In this document: positions 1 through 11,441 of the stretch, piece by piece
Position numbering within the stretch: the stretch's first letter is position 1
How the letters are laid out: each line of letters starts with the position of its first letter
Assembly (NCBI GenBank): GCA_028023455.1
Contig: JAQFVV010000457.1
Coordinates: forward strand, 436,001-500,000
Direction of reading: 5' to 3'
From: Epiperipatus broadwayi
Taxonomy: Eukaryota > Onychophora > Udeonychophora > Euonychophora > Peripatidae
DNA: 64,000 bases
Notes under the pieces: generated by a model
What the model saw: only the letters and a program-made list of their open reading frames with translations
Database searches by the model: none
What the model was told of the DNA's origin: nothing
Translations under genes and position numbers: made by a program

Positions 1-627
1 CTCTTCCAATTTCTTTCCCTGCTCTACTTTAAACTCCTCTACTTTTCGACACACAGTTTCTATTTTATCCTCTAAATGTGCCATCCTTCCCTCTACTTTC
101 ATCACAACCTCTTGTTCTAAATTATTTACTTCTCCAGTGAGTCTCTGCTCTAAGTTTTCTAGTAACTCAGCCTGTCCGTTTAACCTTTCATTCGTGACAA
201 AAATCTGATTTGAGGTTTCTTCAATCCTTTTACTTAACTCTCCATTTTTTATGTCGAATTTGTCATCCAACTGTTTTTTCCACTCGTCTATCATCCTTTT
301 ATTATCTTCCTTTAATTCCTTCATAAACCTTTGCTGATCTTCTATCATTTTCTTATTTATTTCATCTCTCTGCTCATCTCTTTCCCTTATCTCCTTTATG
401 AACTGCCGTTGATCCTCCCCCATTTTCTCCATCATTTTTATTAAATTATAAATTTCTATACTAAATTTCGGCTCTTGTTTATCATCATTAATGTCAATTT
501 CATTTCCACTACTGGTTTCTATTTCTCTTTCCCTGTCTGTTTCTCCGGCCAATTCCGTTTGTTCTTCACTTGTACTTTTCGTGGTTGCAAGTTGATCGTC
601 CATTTTTGCTTTCGACCTCGTTTGCAT
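1..627 (-). CDS. gag-like coiled-coil ORF of an LTR retrotransposon, cut by the window edge
   Basis: An open minus-strand frame starts at ATG 627-625 and runs without a stop for 209 codons to position 1. It begins MQTRSKAKMDDQLATTKSTS, a TRS-type opening common at the N terminus of invertebrate LTR-element gag proteins. An acidic linker follows (residues ~20-60), then a long charged, probably coiled-coil region rich in EEDQKR and with repeats such as DEQRDEINKKMIEDQQRF. A second in-frame ATG lies eight codons in. The leader and primer-binding-site candidate lie upstream at 628-1574. No capsid or zinc-knuckle motif is reached before the edge. The function as gag is inferred from position and composition. 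Confidence 0.6.
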   Translation of the reverse strand, partial: MQTRSKAKMDDQLATTKSTSEEQTELAGETDREREIETSSGNEIDINDDKQEPKFSIEIYNLIKMMEKMGEDQRQFIKEIRERDEQRDEINKKMIEDQQRFMKELKEDNKRMIDEWKKQLDDKFDIKNGELSKRIEETSNQIFVTNERLNGQAELLENLEQRLTGEVNNLEQEVVMKVEGRMAHLEDKIETVCRKVEEFKVEQGKKLEE

Positions 628-1556
628 TGACTCTAAATGAATGTTATCACTGACTAAGTAATTATTTTCTCCCAATTATTATTAAATGCAATACTGTTTA
701 TCAACGCTATTTCATATTAGGTACGTTTGCTGGCCTGCCCCGTCCTCATCCATTAACTCACTTGTTTATGCTGCTTTAAAGATTCCCTTAAACTCACAAG
801 CTTTTATTATTCAAACAATAAAATCTTTCCCTCTCTTGATTTTATTTATTTATATAATGTAGATCGTGCCTAGAAATTTTTACCCCGTCTCTTTCTCTCT
901 TTTTATAAAATTCAGTTGTCCTTTGCTCCACTTTCCCTCTCTCACCAAGCGATCTTTTATTATTATTCTATATTTTTATCTAAATCTTAGGTCTATTCTA
1001 CTGTCTCTACAACTACTATATAACTACATATATACGGTTATGCCGTCTAATCCTTATTTTAACACCTTTTCTTTTAACACTATTTTGTCGTTTTTATATA
1101 TATATTTTTATAACAACACATATAAATTCTTAACTTGAACAAAACCCCTTTGTTGTTTGTTTGTTTGTTTTTTTAACTACATATATACAGTTAACTACAT
1201 ATATACGGTTAACTACATATATACGGTTATGCCGTCTAATCCTTATTTTAACACTTTTTTCTTTTAACACTATTTTGTCGTTTTTATATATATATATTTA
1301 TAACAACACATATAAATTCTTAACTTGAACAAAACCCCTTTGTTGTTTGTTTTTTTTTTCTTTATTTTTAAAAAAAACTTTTCTTTCTTCCCTTTTTTCT
1401 TTTTTTTTTTATAAAATATTTCTCAGTCTAAATTCGGTTTTCCGATTGTTTGACTTTATTTAACCTCGCTGTATAGATCACATATGTGTATATCTATTTT
1501 AACCAAGGCGCTATAATTTAATTCAATCTGCTTTTTTTTTTTTTGAATGTGACAAG
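628..1556 (-). repeat. retroelement leader with internal tandem duplication
   Basis: This non-coding stretch lies between the gag-like start codon and the primer-binding-site candidate. About 150 bp starting TAACTACATATATACGGTTA at 1021 recur from 1210 to about 1358 with few differences. Between them, short ~18-bp TAACTACATATATAC repeats stand at 1174 and 1192. The rest is T-rich and shows no gene. Confidence 0.7.
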
Positions 1557-1574
1557 ATCCCGGACTGGCCCCCA
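1557..1574 (-). promoter_or_regulatory. tRNA-Pro type primer-binding-site candidate
   Basis: The minus strand reads TGGGGGCCAGTCCGGGAT. This differs at two of 18 positions from the well-known proline-tRNA primer site TGGGGGCTCGTCCGGGAT. On the plus strand the sequence TGTAACACC begins four bases further (1579), giving the expected CA-end of an LTR beside the site. It lies upstream of a gag-like ORF in the right orientation. Confidence 0.6.
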
Positions 1575-2794
1575 AAACTGTAACACCACCGCCGTGCGGT
1601 TAAGGACCCCAGCCGCACTTAATTATGTGATCGACCGGTTAACCACCGATGATGATGATTACCACAAGCAAGAAGCCAATATACACCCTAAAATCGAGTA
1701 TATATTCTTAATTGAACACTGACATAATAAAATATCATCTCAGCATTATATTTCCCAATCAAACGCTTCTTCTCTGCTGGGCAAATTATTTGTATCGAAT
1801 AATTAGTTCTGCCCAGCGCCTGGAATATTTATAAAATTTCCCGGAATTATCACGGTACAGCAGGAATATAAATTATAGCACTTCCTTCCTTTACTCTATT
1901 TACAATACAGACTGGATTTATTTATCCATTTTGCTTACTTTATTTTATTCCTCAATTAATCAACTTGTTAGCTCACTGATCTAATTTTAATTCACTCTAA
2001 GTAGTTATTCGCTTGGTAGAGAAAAGAAAACGCAAATGACTAAGTACTTCCTTTTATAAATAAAATTTAATTTGCAATTCGCTAATTCTAATTAATAATA
2101 AAATCCTAAAACACACATATATATCCACACACTAACATAATAAATACATAAATATACAATAGAGAATATAATTCAAATGAAACATTAAATAAATTATCGT
2201 AACTCAATTGTTACCTTCTCATACATTAATAGATTACAATCATAAGTTCTTTTAATGATAACTGTTCGAAGTGTTGCGCAACTTTTTAATAATTCAGTTC
2301 TGACTGATTTCTTATTTCAAATTAATTCTGACATGCATGTATTAATAGTTACCTAGGTATGATTTTTCCAATGTCGGGTCAACCATCGCGGGGGAAAACC
2401 TTCCCTTCTTTTGCAGAGATGGTTGCTCGCTTTTTCAGACGTTCCAGTGAATGGAGTGAGAGTTTATAGTCTTTTGACGTGGGTTTATTTCCTTTCTAAT
2501 TCCACATTTTAGTCGGTATTCATCCCTTTAACATTCTACTTCGAATCTCCAGGCAGATCTGGTTCTGTAACGGCGGTCTCTTCTCGGCAGCATTTTAGTT
2601 GTTATAAGTAGTGAGCGAATGGTTAGACGGAGATAGACCGAGCAAACGCCCGGTGTTTGCCACTAGCCCTCCATGTCAGCGTACCCTTCTATTATTATTT
2701 TGTTAAATTCTAGCCAGCAAAAAAAACACAACCGGTTACTGCTAAATCAGCTCTGCTTAAACTCTCGCTGTCTTGCTATCGAATGTCTCTAATT

Positions 2795-3135
2795 GCCTCT
2801 TTCCTTTTCATTCTTATCTTACCAATCTATCTGGAATTTTTTTTTTTTTTTTATACAGTTTACATTTTTCCAATTTCTAATTAATTTTCATTTCATTCTT
2901 TTGATACATTTAATATTGAATGCCACTAATTGCAACATTCCTTTTCATTACTTTATCTCGTACCAATCTATTTGGAAATTTGGTACAAGTTTACATTTTT
3001 AATTTTACAATTATAATTAATTTCTTTCATTCTTTTAAATATTGAATGTTACTAATTGCAACATTCCTTTCTCTCACTTTATCTTGTACCAATCTATTTG
3101 GAAATTTGGTACAAGTTTACTTTTTTTAATTTCAC
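2795..3135. repeat. three imperfect ~120-bp tandem units
   Basis: Three successive blocks contain the motifs TTGCAACATTCCTTT, then TACCAATCTATTTGGAAATT, then a T-rich segment. Copies two and three (from about 2930 and 3055) are close to each other; the first (from about 2795) is more diverged and carries a T-run expansion. Confidence 0.65.
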
Positions 3136-3416
3136 AATTATAATTATTCTTTCGTTCTTTTTACAAGTGATTTTCTTATTTAACAAAGAAAGAAAGAGAC
3201 GCGCGTTCAGTTTTACACCCCTCCCCTTTCCTTTCTAATCTTTCATCATTATTTAGCTTTTCTAATTTCTTTTAAAATAAGTTTTTAGAATCCTTTTAAC
3301 TAAATTTTTCTTTCTTTTTTTTTTTTCTATTTCTTTTAACGAAACCCTTCTCTTTATTAATATTATTGAGAATCAATAATATATACATGCGAGCCTACAT
3401 TTATGTAGATATCGCA

Positions 3417-6358
3417 ATATATACGTACACAAATATATATACGCGTACACGTTTTTATTTTTTTAGAACTGGACTTAATTCTACTTCTTTACTTTTCATA
3501 TGATTTAAACAACAAGAATGAACTCGCAAAAAAATTATGGAATAACTCATTTATTTTAATTAATTACACGCACAAATCGCTTCCGCTCTCTTTTCAAAAA
3601 AAAATCTTCACTCTGTTTCTTAACAATATTTGGGAGTACTATACTGAACCTTTGTGTGAGGGAAAAAAAAATTTTATACATTTGTTTTATTACTATAGTT
3701 TTCACTTGCGCATTTTAATACGCCAAATACGTATCGATATTATGACAAACGACACAAAAAAATTGAATATTTTTATCATTTAACTGTTTACTTCCGTTCA
3801 CTCTGCAGGGTGTGGGAGATTTCTTCATCGAAGCACCACGGAGGGCGTCCAAAAATTTATTAACTGTACCGGTATAAATCCACCACGCTTACTCATACAC
3901 AGTACCCGAGTTCAAACCCAGCCCACGTTTAAGAATAAATTCCAAAACGCCAACTGAATTCAAACCCAAACCCCGGTATGACTAACCGATGATGACTTTA
4001 TAACAGCACGGGGTTATCCCTTTTCTAGCTCAGCTCAGAACATAGACTAAATTCTTACAGTTAATGATAAATAGATTTATTAGACTATAGATACTGGGAC
4101 GGTCATTTATGTGACGTATATATTTAAGTTGCCAATACAGACAGTAAGTGGCTAAATAGACTTAGAGAGTAATAAGGTGGAGGACACAAAAATTTAGATT
4201 AAATAAAGTGTTTAATAAGCAAAATATAAAGCATATAAATATAGTGTTAAATGAGACAAATAGAAAGCATATAAATATAGTGTTATATAATAAAAATAGA
4301 CAGCATATAAATATAGTGTTATACAGTACGGTAAGACTTCATAAATCCTCTTGTATTTGGCTACTAGTCTTTAGTGAACGTTTTATTTAGTTGGTGAACA
4401 AACTCATGCCAATAGCTGTGTGATCGAATGATTGACGGGTGGTTAAGAGAATCAGAGTATTTTAGCATTGAAAACATATTTATCTAAAGAATTTTTATTA
4501 ACTTATTTTATTTGAATAGGCTCGAGCCGTTACGTAGACGAACAGTTGGAGGTGGTTTTATATAAATACGACATAAAGGATAGATGTACTGGTGGTTGCC
4601 TGGATTCAAGAGCCCTACAGTAATCAATTGCGGTGCATTAACGGAATACCGGGCGGCTTGTACTTTGACAAGGCTTAATGCCCCCAAGTAGCTCCGGGAC
4701 ACGACAACCAGCCGGGGTCATTTCGAACCCCGGTGATCCAAGAGATTACCGGGAAAGAAAACTGCTTTCATTCCCCTATGGTAGAATGGCGAGACGCTAA
4801 CTTCAGCGAAGGGAAGGCATTGCCACAGACATCACGGACGAGAACTTGAAGTGGATTTTTTTTTTAAGAGAAATTATACAAAACCTGGAAACTATTTGTC
4901 TGTTTCTACGCCACAGGCTGAGATCCTTATCCCAATAAAACGTAGCGGACTTAAACTGACGGTGAAAACAATAATTAGTTAATTTTACTCTGAAACTATA
5001 ACCCTCCGGGTTGACAGGCGGTAGCGATAGTATCAAATTATTCAGTGAATTATTTCTCATATTATACATAACATTAATGTAACACTTTGAAACCATTATA
5101 TATATATTTTAAGATCGAACCTTAGATTGCAATTATAGGACAAATTAACATAGACTAATAAAGTGACTTAACATTTATCAACTCGGAATGTGAAAGAATA
5201 TTTAATTCAGAAAATGAAATTACTTTTAAAATAAACTGATCATTATTGTACACTAGTTTTGCTATTGGCATCGTTTGTTTATGGAATAAGCAACACACAA
5301 AAAACAATATAAATGCATTCATTTAAATTATTATTACTATTAATTACAAATGTTATAAATTATTTCTAAAGACTAGAGCGGAGGATTTAAAAGAAAAGAA
5401 AATTTACTGACAGATTAAACAATAGCATTATAAATGATATAAAAACTTACATATGATTTACTTGATTGATAACATTAAGCACGGAAGAAAGTTAAAGTTC
5501 GTGTAACACAGTTACTCTTCTTTCTTCATCCTGCTTGGCTTGTGACGAACGTAGGCGCGCATTTTGAAAGTTATTTGCAAGGCATAGTTAATTTTGAGAT
5601 TGGAAGTTGGAAATTGTGAGTTACGTGAAACATGATCAGACAGCGGCACAAAGATCCATATTGGCGGGGCAGAGACCAGCTCCTGGCACTTAGCCCATCA
5701 ACATTGTGGCTTACCGGTGAACTTCTTAATAAGATATTTGAATTATTATTAACTGCTGTGTTGTCTCGAGACTACCTCTCTCAAACACGACAAAAGTTAG
5801 AATGAAAGTTTTTCTGTAAAATAGCCACTGCTGACCTTTCCGACTTGTTTTTATTTTAGGCTCCGCCTCCTTTCCAGCTTGACCAACAATCAATTTATCT
5901 GTTTTTAGCAATCTTTTAATTTAATACGTTATTTTCAAATTGACATAGTAATTACATATAAAAATTCCTTACTAATTTTGAATACAACTTAATTGCTTTG
6001 TACATTTGTGCAATTAGATTTTAATTAAAACACTGATCAAAGGAATGTGACTTTTGATCAGTATTTTTAAACGACTTTATACAATTTTAAAAAAACTATA
6101 ATTTAAACAAATACGCCCGCACTGAAACTTTAAATTAAATGATACAAATTCACAAACCACGCACACACAAATATTATTTCATGGTTTGTGACATTTATAT
6201 ACGGGATCTTTACATATTTATTTATAACTATAAAATACATAACTAAATTTTATTATAATTTGAAATAGACAAAACCTCACTGCGGGCGAACAGTAGTTTG
6301 AATTACCGTACATGAAAACACCTGAAACGAAGATCGGTTCTCCGATCTGTCTGTTTCA
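3417..6358. repeat. 2.94-kb direct repeat, copy 1
   Basis: From ATATATACGTACAC to CTGTCTGTTTCA this copy is almost identical to 7987-10943, same orientation. Differences are scattered substitutions, homopolymer changes and one short indel (copy 2 has an extra ~18 bases near 9829-9847). It contains a 10-bp perfect inverted repeat ACTGATCAAA/TTTGATCAGT (6032-6062), a 7-bp stem AGATCGG/CCGATCT near the right end, and an apparent hairpin CCGGGGT/ACCCCGG at 4712-4733. Short reading frames in it are duplicated in both copies but have no recognised product. Confidence 0.9.
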
Positions 6359-6585
6359 TTTCTTGTCACTTTATAAAAAAAAACAACAAAAAAAAATGAT
6401 TATACATAATTTCTGGTTAACATTTTTCTTTCTCTTTTTCACATAATTGATTGACCTTGGAGAACAGTCTGGGTGAGGGTTTGAACTTAACATTTACAAA
6501 GGTGGGTGCATTGCCGTAATTCCTTTATCATCATCATATGTATGTCACAATGGTCATTTTCCAGGTTATCATTTATTGTATATCT

Positions 6586-7287
6586 CTACCTTCTCCCTGG
6601 GTCGGGAGGTATATAAGGTTTTAAAGGCCTGGTCTTAAAACTATAGTGCTCCCATTCCCCTTTTGTTGGATACAAGTCCCCATAGTCTCTTGCGGTCATT
6701 AATTCTATGGCCTTTTTTCGACCGAATGCGCAAACAAACAATTCTTTAATATTATCTCGATGAGCGATGGGATTCTCTCCTGGGTCATCCTTGAAAATTT
6801 GAATCTGTATGAAGGATCCAGGCATTGGCGTCTGTAACTTCTTCATACTAATTTGAGGACTCATCATCTGTCCCATTTCCACTTTTAGTTTCATTGGACT
6901 AGTGGTCTCCACATCTTTTCCTTTTTCTGTCTCTATATCCGCTTCTTCCACTGCCTCGTAACTGGATTCATCCTCACCACTGTTACTTTCCTTGCTGTCC
7001 CCAACTTCTTTTGGGGTGGCCTGGTCATCTTCATTTTCTATTTTTGGGTCTTCAGAGGGATTTATTTCTTGCTGACGCTTTGCATTTTCTAGATTTGAGT
7101 TGGCTCGGATGCCTCGTGCTTCGTCGATCCTTACCAGCCTCTCCAACATCATCATCATAATCTTCCTGTCCTCTCTCATCTCTCTGAGGATCGCGTTAAA
7201 CTTCGCATCGCGATCGTGCTCCCTCTGTTTGTTTCCTTCTATTTCTGCCATTTCTTCTTCGTTTTTATTTATAAATGTTTTCAACAT
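6586..7287 (-). CDS. 233-residue acidic coiled-coil ORF, probable gag-derived protein of a compact LTR element
   Basis: A complete ORF from ATG 7287-7285 to a stop, starting MLKTFINKNEEEMAEIEGNK. Residues ~10-70 are strongly charged and likely a coiled coil (methionine-rich RKIMMMMLERLVRI). Residues ~75-125 are very acidic. The last ~90 residues are more globular and end KPYIPPDPGRR. No protease, polymerase or integrase motif is present. It sits between the two 2.95-kb repeats with ~230 bp of non-coding sequence downstream, so it looks like the only product of a non-autonomous LTR element. The C-terminal part may come from another region of a parent polyprotein through internal deletion. I do not recognise a close family. 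Confidence 0.55.
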   Translation of the reverse strand: MLKTFINKNEEEMAEIEGNKQREHDRDAKFNAILREMREDRKIMMMMLERLVRIDEARGIRANSNLENAKRQQEINPSEDPKIENEDDQATPKEVGDSKESNSGEDESSYEAVEEADIETEKGKDVETTSPMKLKVEMGQMMSPQISMKKLQTPMPGSFIQIQIFKDDPGENPIAHRDNIKELFVCAFGRKKAIELMTARDYGDLYPTKGEWEHYSFKTRPLKPYIPPDPGRR

Positions 7288-7986
7288 AAGAATTCGCTTT
7301 GTACAACGCTTTAATTTGTAATATCATAAAAGGTACTGATCCCTGCTCCCTGTGCCGAATCCTCCCCCGCCGCTGATGCTGTTTGTGTGGCTTACTTCCT
7401 TTCTCTCTTTTCTTCCTTCGCCTACGTTCAGTCTGGTATTGTTATCTACGCTTTTCACCGTTAATATTATTTTTTTCTTTATTTAGGTATATAATGTGAC
7501 ATGTTTAAATCATTACTAAAAATATACAGGGAAAAAAAAAACTTTATTTCACCCAGTTCGCACTGTTCTCCTCAGTCCTATAATACATACATATTAATAA
7601 TGGGTACATAACATAGTATTTTTTTTGCATTTCTGTCAGTAAATCTCTCTTTTTATATATGCCACCCTACTCTCTTTTAAAACAAACACTCGCCACTGCT
7701 GTATGGACAAACATGTTTACTGACAAATTTATTTGATAGGCGCCAGCCAGCAACATGTGACCAATAGATATTTTAATCCACTGATCCCCAAATATATACT
7801 TTTATATGACCTAATAATCATTTTATATAAGCAAAAAAAAAAAAATTTAATACTGACTCCGGTAAGGTTTTTTTTTATATTACAACATATATATGCACAC
7901 ACGTGTTTATTTCTAAAACACAAAAATAATCCTACTTCTTTATTCTTTTTTTCAAAAAAAATATTTTTCACAACAAACGAAAATAT
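7288..7986 (-). other. leader of the compact LTR element with a second primer-site-like sequence
   Basis: This stretch is non-coding. On the minus strand near 7741-7757 the sequence GGTCACA is followed by TGTTGCTGGCTGGCGCCTAT, which resembles an LTR CA-end followed by a TGGCGCC-type primer site. This would give the right-hand unit an LTR of ~3.2 kb (7757-10943). The remaining bases are T-rich with short A and T runs. The similarity is short, so the primer site is tentative. Confidence 0.35.
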
Positions 7987-10943
7987 ATATATACGTACAC
8001 AAATATATATACGCGTACACGTTTTTATTTTTTTAGAACTGGACTTAATTCTACTTCTTTACTTTTCATATGATTTAAACAACAAGAATGAACTCGCAAA
8101 AAAAATTATGGAATAACTCATTTATTTTAATTAATTACACGCACAAATCGCTTCCGCTCTCTTTTCAAAAAAAAATCTTCACTCTGTTTCTTAACAATAT
8201 TTGGGAGTACTATACTGAACCTTTGTGTGAGGGAAAAAAAAATTTTATACATTTGTTTTCTTACTATAGTTTTCACTTGCGCATTTTAATACGCCAAATA
8301 CGTATCAATATTATGACAAACGACAAAAAAAAATTGAATATTTTTATCATTTAACTGTTTACTCTCGTTCACTCTGCAGGGTGTGGGAGATTTCTTCCAT
8401 CGGAGCACCACGGAGGGCGACCAAAAATATATTAACTGTACCGGTATAAATCCACCACGCTTACTCATACACAGTACCCGAGTTCAAACCCAGCCCACGT
8501 TTAAGAATAAATTCCAAAACGCCAACTGAATTCAAACCCAAACCCCGGTATGACTAACCGATGATGACTTTATAACAGCACGGGGTTATCCCTTTTCTAG
8601 CTCAGCTCAGAACATAGACTAAATTCTTACAGTTAATGATAAATAGATTTATTAGACTATAGATACTGGGACGGTCATTTATGTGACGTATATATTTAAG
8701 TTGCCAATACAGACAGTAAGTGGCTAAATAGACTTAGAGAGTAATAAGGTGGAGGACACAAAAATTTAGATTAAATAAAGTGTTTAATAAGCAAAATATA
8801 AAGCATATAAATATAGTGTTAAATGAGACAAATAGAAAGCATATAAATATAGTGTTATATAATAAAAATAGACAGCATATAATATAGTGTTATACAGTAC
8901 GGTAAGACTTCATAAATCCTCTTGTATTTGGCTACTAGTCTTTAGTGAACGTTTCATTTAGTTGGTGAACAAACTCATGCCAATAGCTGTGTAATTAAAT
9001 ATTTGACGGATGGTTAAGAGAATCAGAGTATTTGAGCATTGAAAAATATTTATCTAAAGATTTTTATTAACTTATTTTATTTGAATAGGCTCGAGCCGTT
9101 ACGTAGACGAACAGTTGGAGGTGGTTTTATATAAATACGACATAAAGGATAGATGTACTGGTGGTTGCCTGGATTCAAGAGCCCTACAGTAATCAATTGC
9201 GGTGCATTAACGGAATACCGGGCGGCTTGTACTTTGACAAGGCTTAATGCCCCCAAGTAGCTCCGGGACACGACAACCAGCCGGGGTCATTTCGAACCCC
9301 GGTGATCCAAGAGATTACCGGGAAAGAAAACTGCTTTCATTCCCCTATGGTAGACCGGCGAGACGCTAACTTCAGCGAAGGGAAGGCATTGCCACAGACA
9401 TCACGGACGAGAACTTGAAGTGGATTTTTTTTTTAAGAGACATTATACAAAACCTGGAAACTATTTGTCTGTTTCTACGCCACAGGCTGAGATCCTTATC
9501 CCAATAAAACGTAGCGGACTTAAACTGACGGTGAAAACAATAATTAGTTAATTTTACTCTGAAACTCTAACCCTCCGGGTTGACAGGCGGTAGCGATAGT
9601 ATCAAATTATTCAGTGAATTATTTCTCATATTATACATAACATTAATGTAACACTTTGAAACCATTATATATATATTTTAAGATCGAACCTTAGATTGCA
9701 ATTATAGGACAAATTAACATAGACTAATAAAGTGACTTAACATTTATCAACTCGGAATGTGAAAGAATATTTAATTCTGAAAATGAAATTACTTTTAAAA
9801 TAAACTGATCATTATTGTACACTAGTTTTACACAGAGTGGGAAAGTTACTATTGGCATCGTTTGTTTATGGAATAAGCAACACACAAAAAAATATAAATG
9901 CATTCATTTAAATTATTATTACTATTAATTACAAATGTTATAAATTATTTCTAAAGACTAGAGCGGAGGATTTAAAAGAAAAGAAAATTTACTGACAGGT
10001 TAAACAATAGCATTATAAATGATATAAAAACTTACATATGATTTACTTGATTGATAACATTAAGCACGGAAGAAAGTTAAAGTTCGTGTAACACAGTTAC
10101 TCTTCTTTCTTCATCCTGCTTGGCTTGTGACGAACGTAGGCGCGCATTTTGAAAGTTATTTGCAAGGCATAGTTAATTTTGAGATTGGAAGTTGGAAATT
10201 GTGAGTTACGTGAAACATGATCAGACAGCGGCACGAAGATCCATATTGGCGGGGCAGAGACCAGCTCCTGGCACTTAGCCCATCAACATTGTGGCTTACC
10301 GGTGAACTTCTTAATAAGATATTTGAATTATTCTCAACTGCTGTGTTGTCTCGAGACTACCTCTCTCAAACACGACAAAAGTTAGAATGAAAGTTTTTCT
10401 GTAAAATAGCCACTGCTGACCTTTCCGACTTGTTTTTATTTTAGGCTCCGCCTCCTTTCCAGCTTGACCAACAATCAATTTATCTGTTTTTAGCAATCTT
10501 TTAATTTAATACGTTATTTTCAAATTGACATAGTAATTACATATAAAAATTCCTTACTAATTTTGAATACAACTTAATTGCTTTGTACATTTGTGCAATT
10601 AGATTTTAATTAAAACACTGATCAAAGGAATGTGACTTTTGATCAGTATTTTTAAACGACTTTATACAATTTTAAAAAAACTATAATTTAAACAAATACG
10701 CCCGCACTGAAACTTTAAATTAAATGATACAAATTCACAAACCACGCACACACAAATATTATTTCATGGTTTGTGACATTTATATACGGGATCTTTACAT
10801 ATTTATTTATAACTATAAAATACATAACTAAATTTTATTATAATTTGAAATAGACAAAACCTCACTGCGGGCGAACAGTAGTTTGAATTACCGTACATGA
10901 AAACACCTGAAACGAAGATCGGTTCTCCGATCTGTCTGTTTCA
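7987..10943. repeat. 2.95-kb direct repeat, copy 2
   Basis: This is the second copy of the repeat at 3417-6358. Right of 10943 the match stops (CTATAGATTAG versus TTTCTTGTCAC after copy 1). Left of 7987 the two copies also diverge completely. The two copies bracket a 1.6-kb segment with a gag-like ORF, an arrangement expected for LTRs, except that the left-hand sequence beside each copy differs. Confidence 0.9.
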
Positions 10944-11441
10944 CTATAGATTAGTAAAACATGTTTTACCAATCAATATCTGAACATGGATGGGTGTCAC
11001 TGAACAATAGATCAGGAAACCATTCAAACAAATATTAGACACTAACATAAAATAACCTTGCATCCTCCTGACAAAATATACTAATTCCTATAATAAATAA
11101 CCCCTCTTTCTTGCATTAAATATTTCATTAACTATAATAATAATAATAAATGCTTATAAAATGGTTAATCAAAATGCATAATTAATCAACATCTAAAGCT
11201 TTAAACAATTTCTAGCAAAAACTTAAAATAAAAGGCTATTTCATCATCATTTTTTTTAATACAATATGTTTGCCCACTATTGATATACTATGATTTGCTT
11301 GCTTGTGCCCATTCAGAGGATCACAATATATATATCTATTCATAAACAACTATTAATTTAAATATATTATTACTTTTACTATACTTTTTAATAATTTCAT
11401 AATTATTACTATTCCATATAAAAGAAAACGGTCATTTTATT

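Larger units (their letters stand above)
1579..6358 (-). mobile_element. candidate LTR of the left retroelement
   Basis: On the minus strand this interval starts TGAAACAGACAG at 6358 and ends TTACA at 1579, beside the primer-site candidate, so it has TG...CA ends. At 4.78 kb it would be an unusually long LTR. Its right part (3417-6358) is the repeat shared with 7987-10943. Its left part (1579-3416) is unique in the window and includes a ~120-bp tandem repeat at 2795-3120. A second, partner LTR for this element is not in the window, so the left boundary is provisional. Confidence 0.4.

Noticed and set aside
4508-4702. 64-codon frame present identically at 9077-9271
   Set aside because: It is repeated only because the whole 2.95-kb block is repeated. 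No family resemblance or start context supports a gene.
4712-4733. T-arm-like hairpin with GGTTCGAA, a possible tRNA or tRNA-derived head
   Set aside because: The loop is eight bases, no A box, acceptor stem or anticodon arm could be fitted, and the sequence lies within the LTR-type repeat (also present in copy 2).
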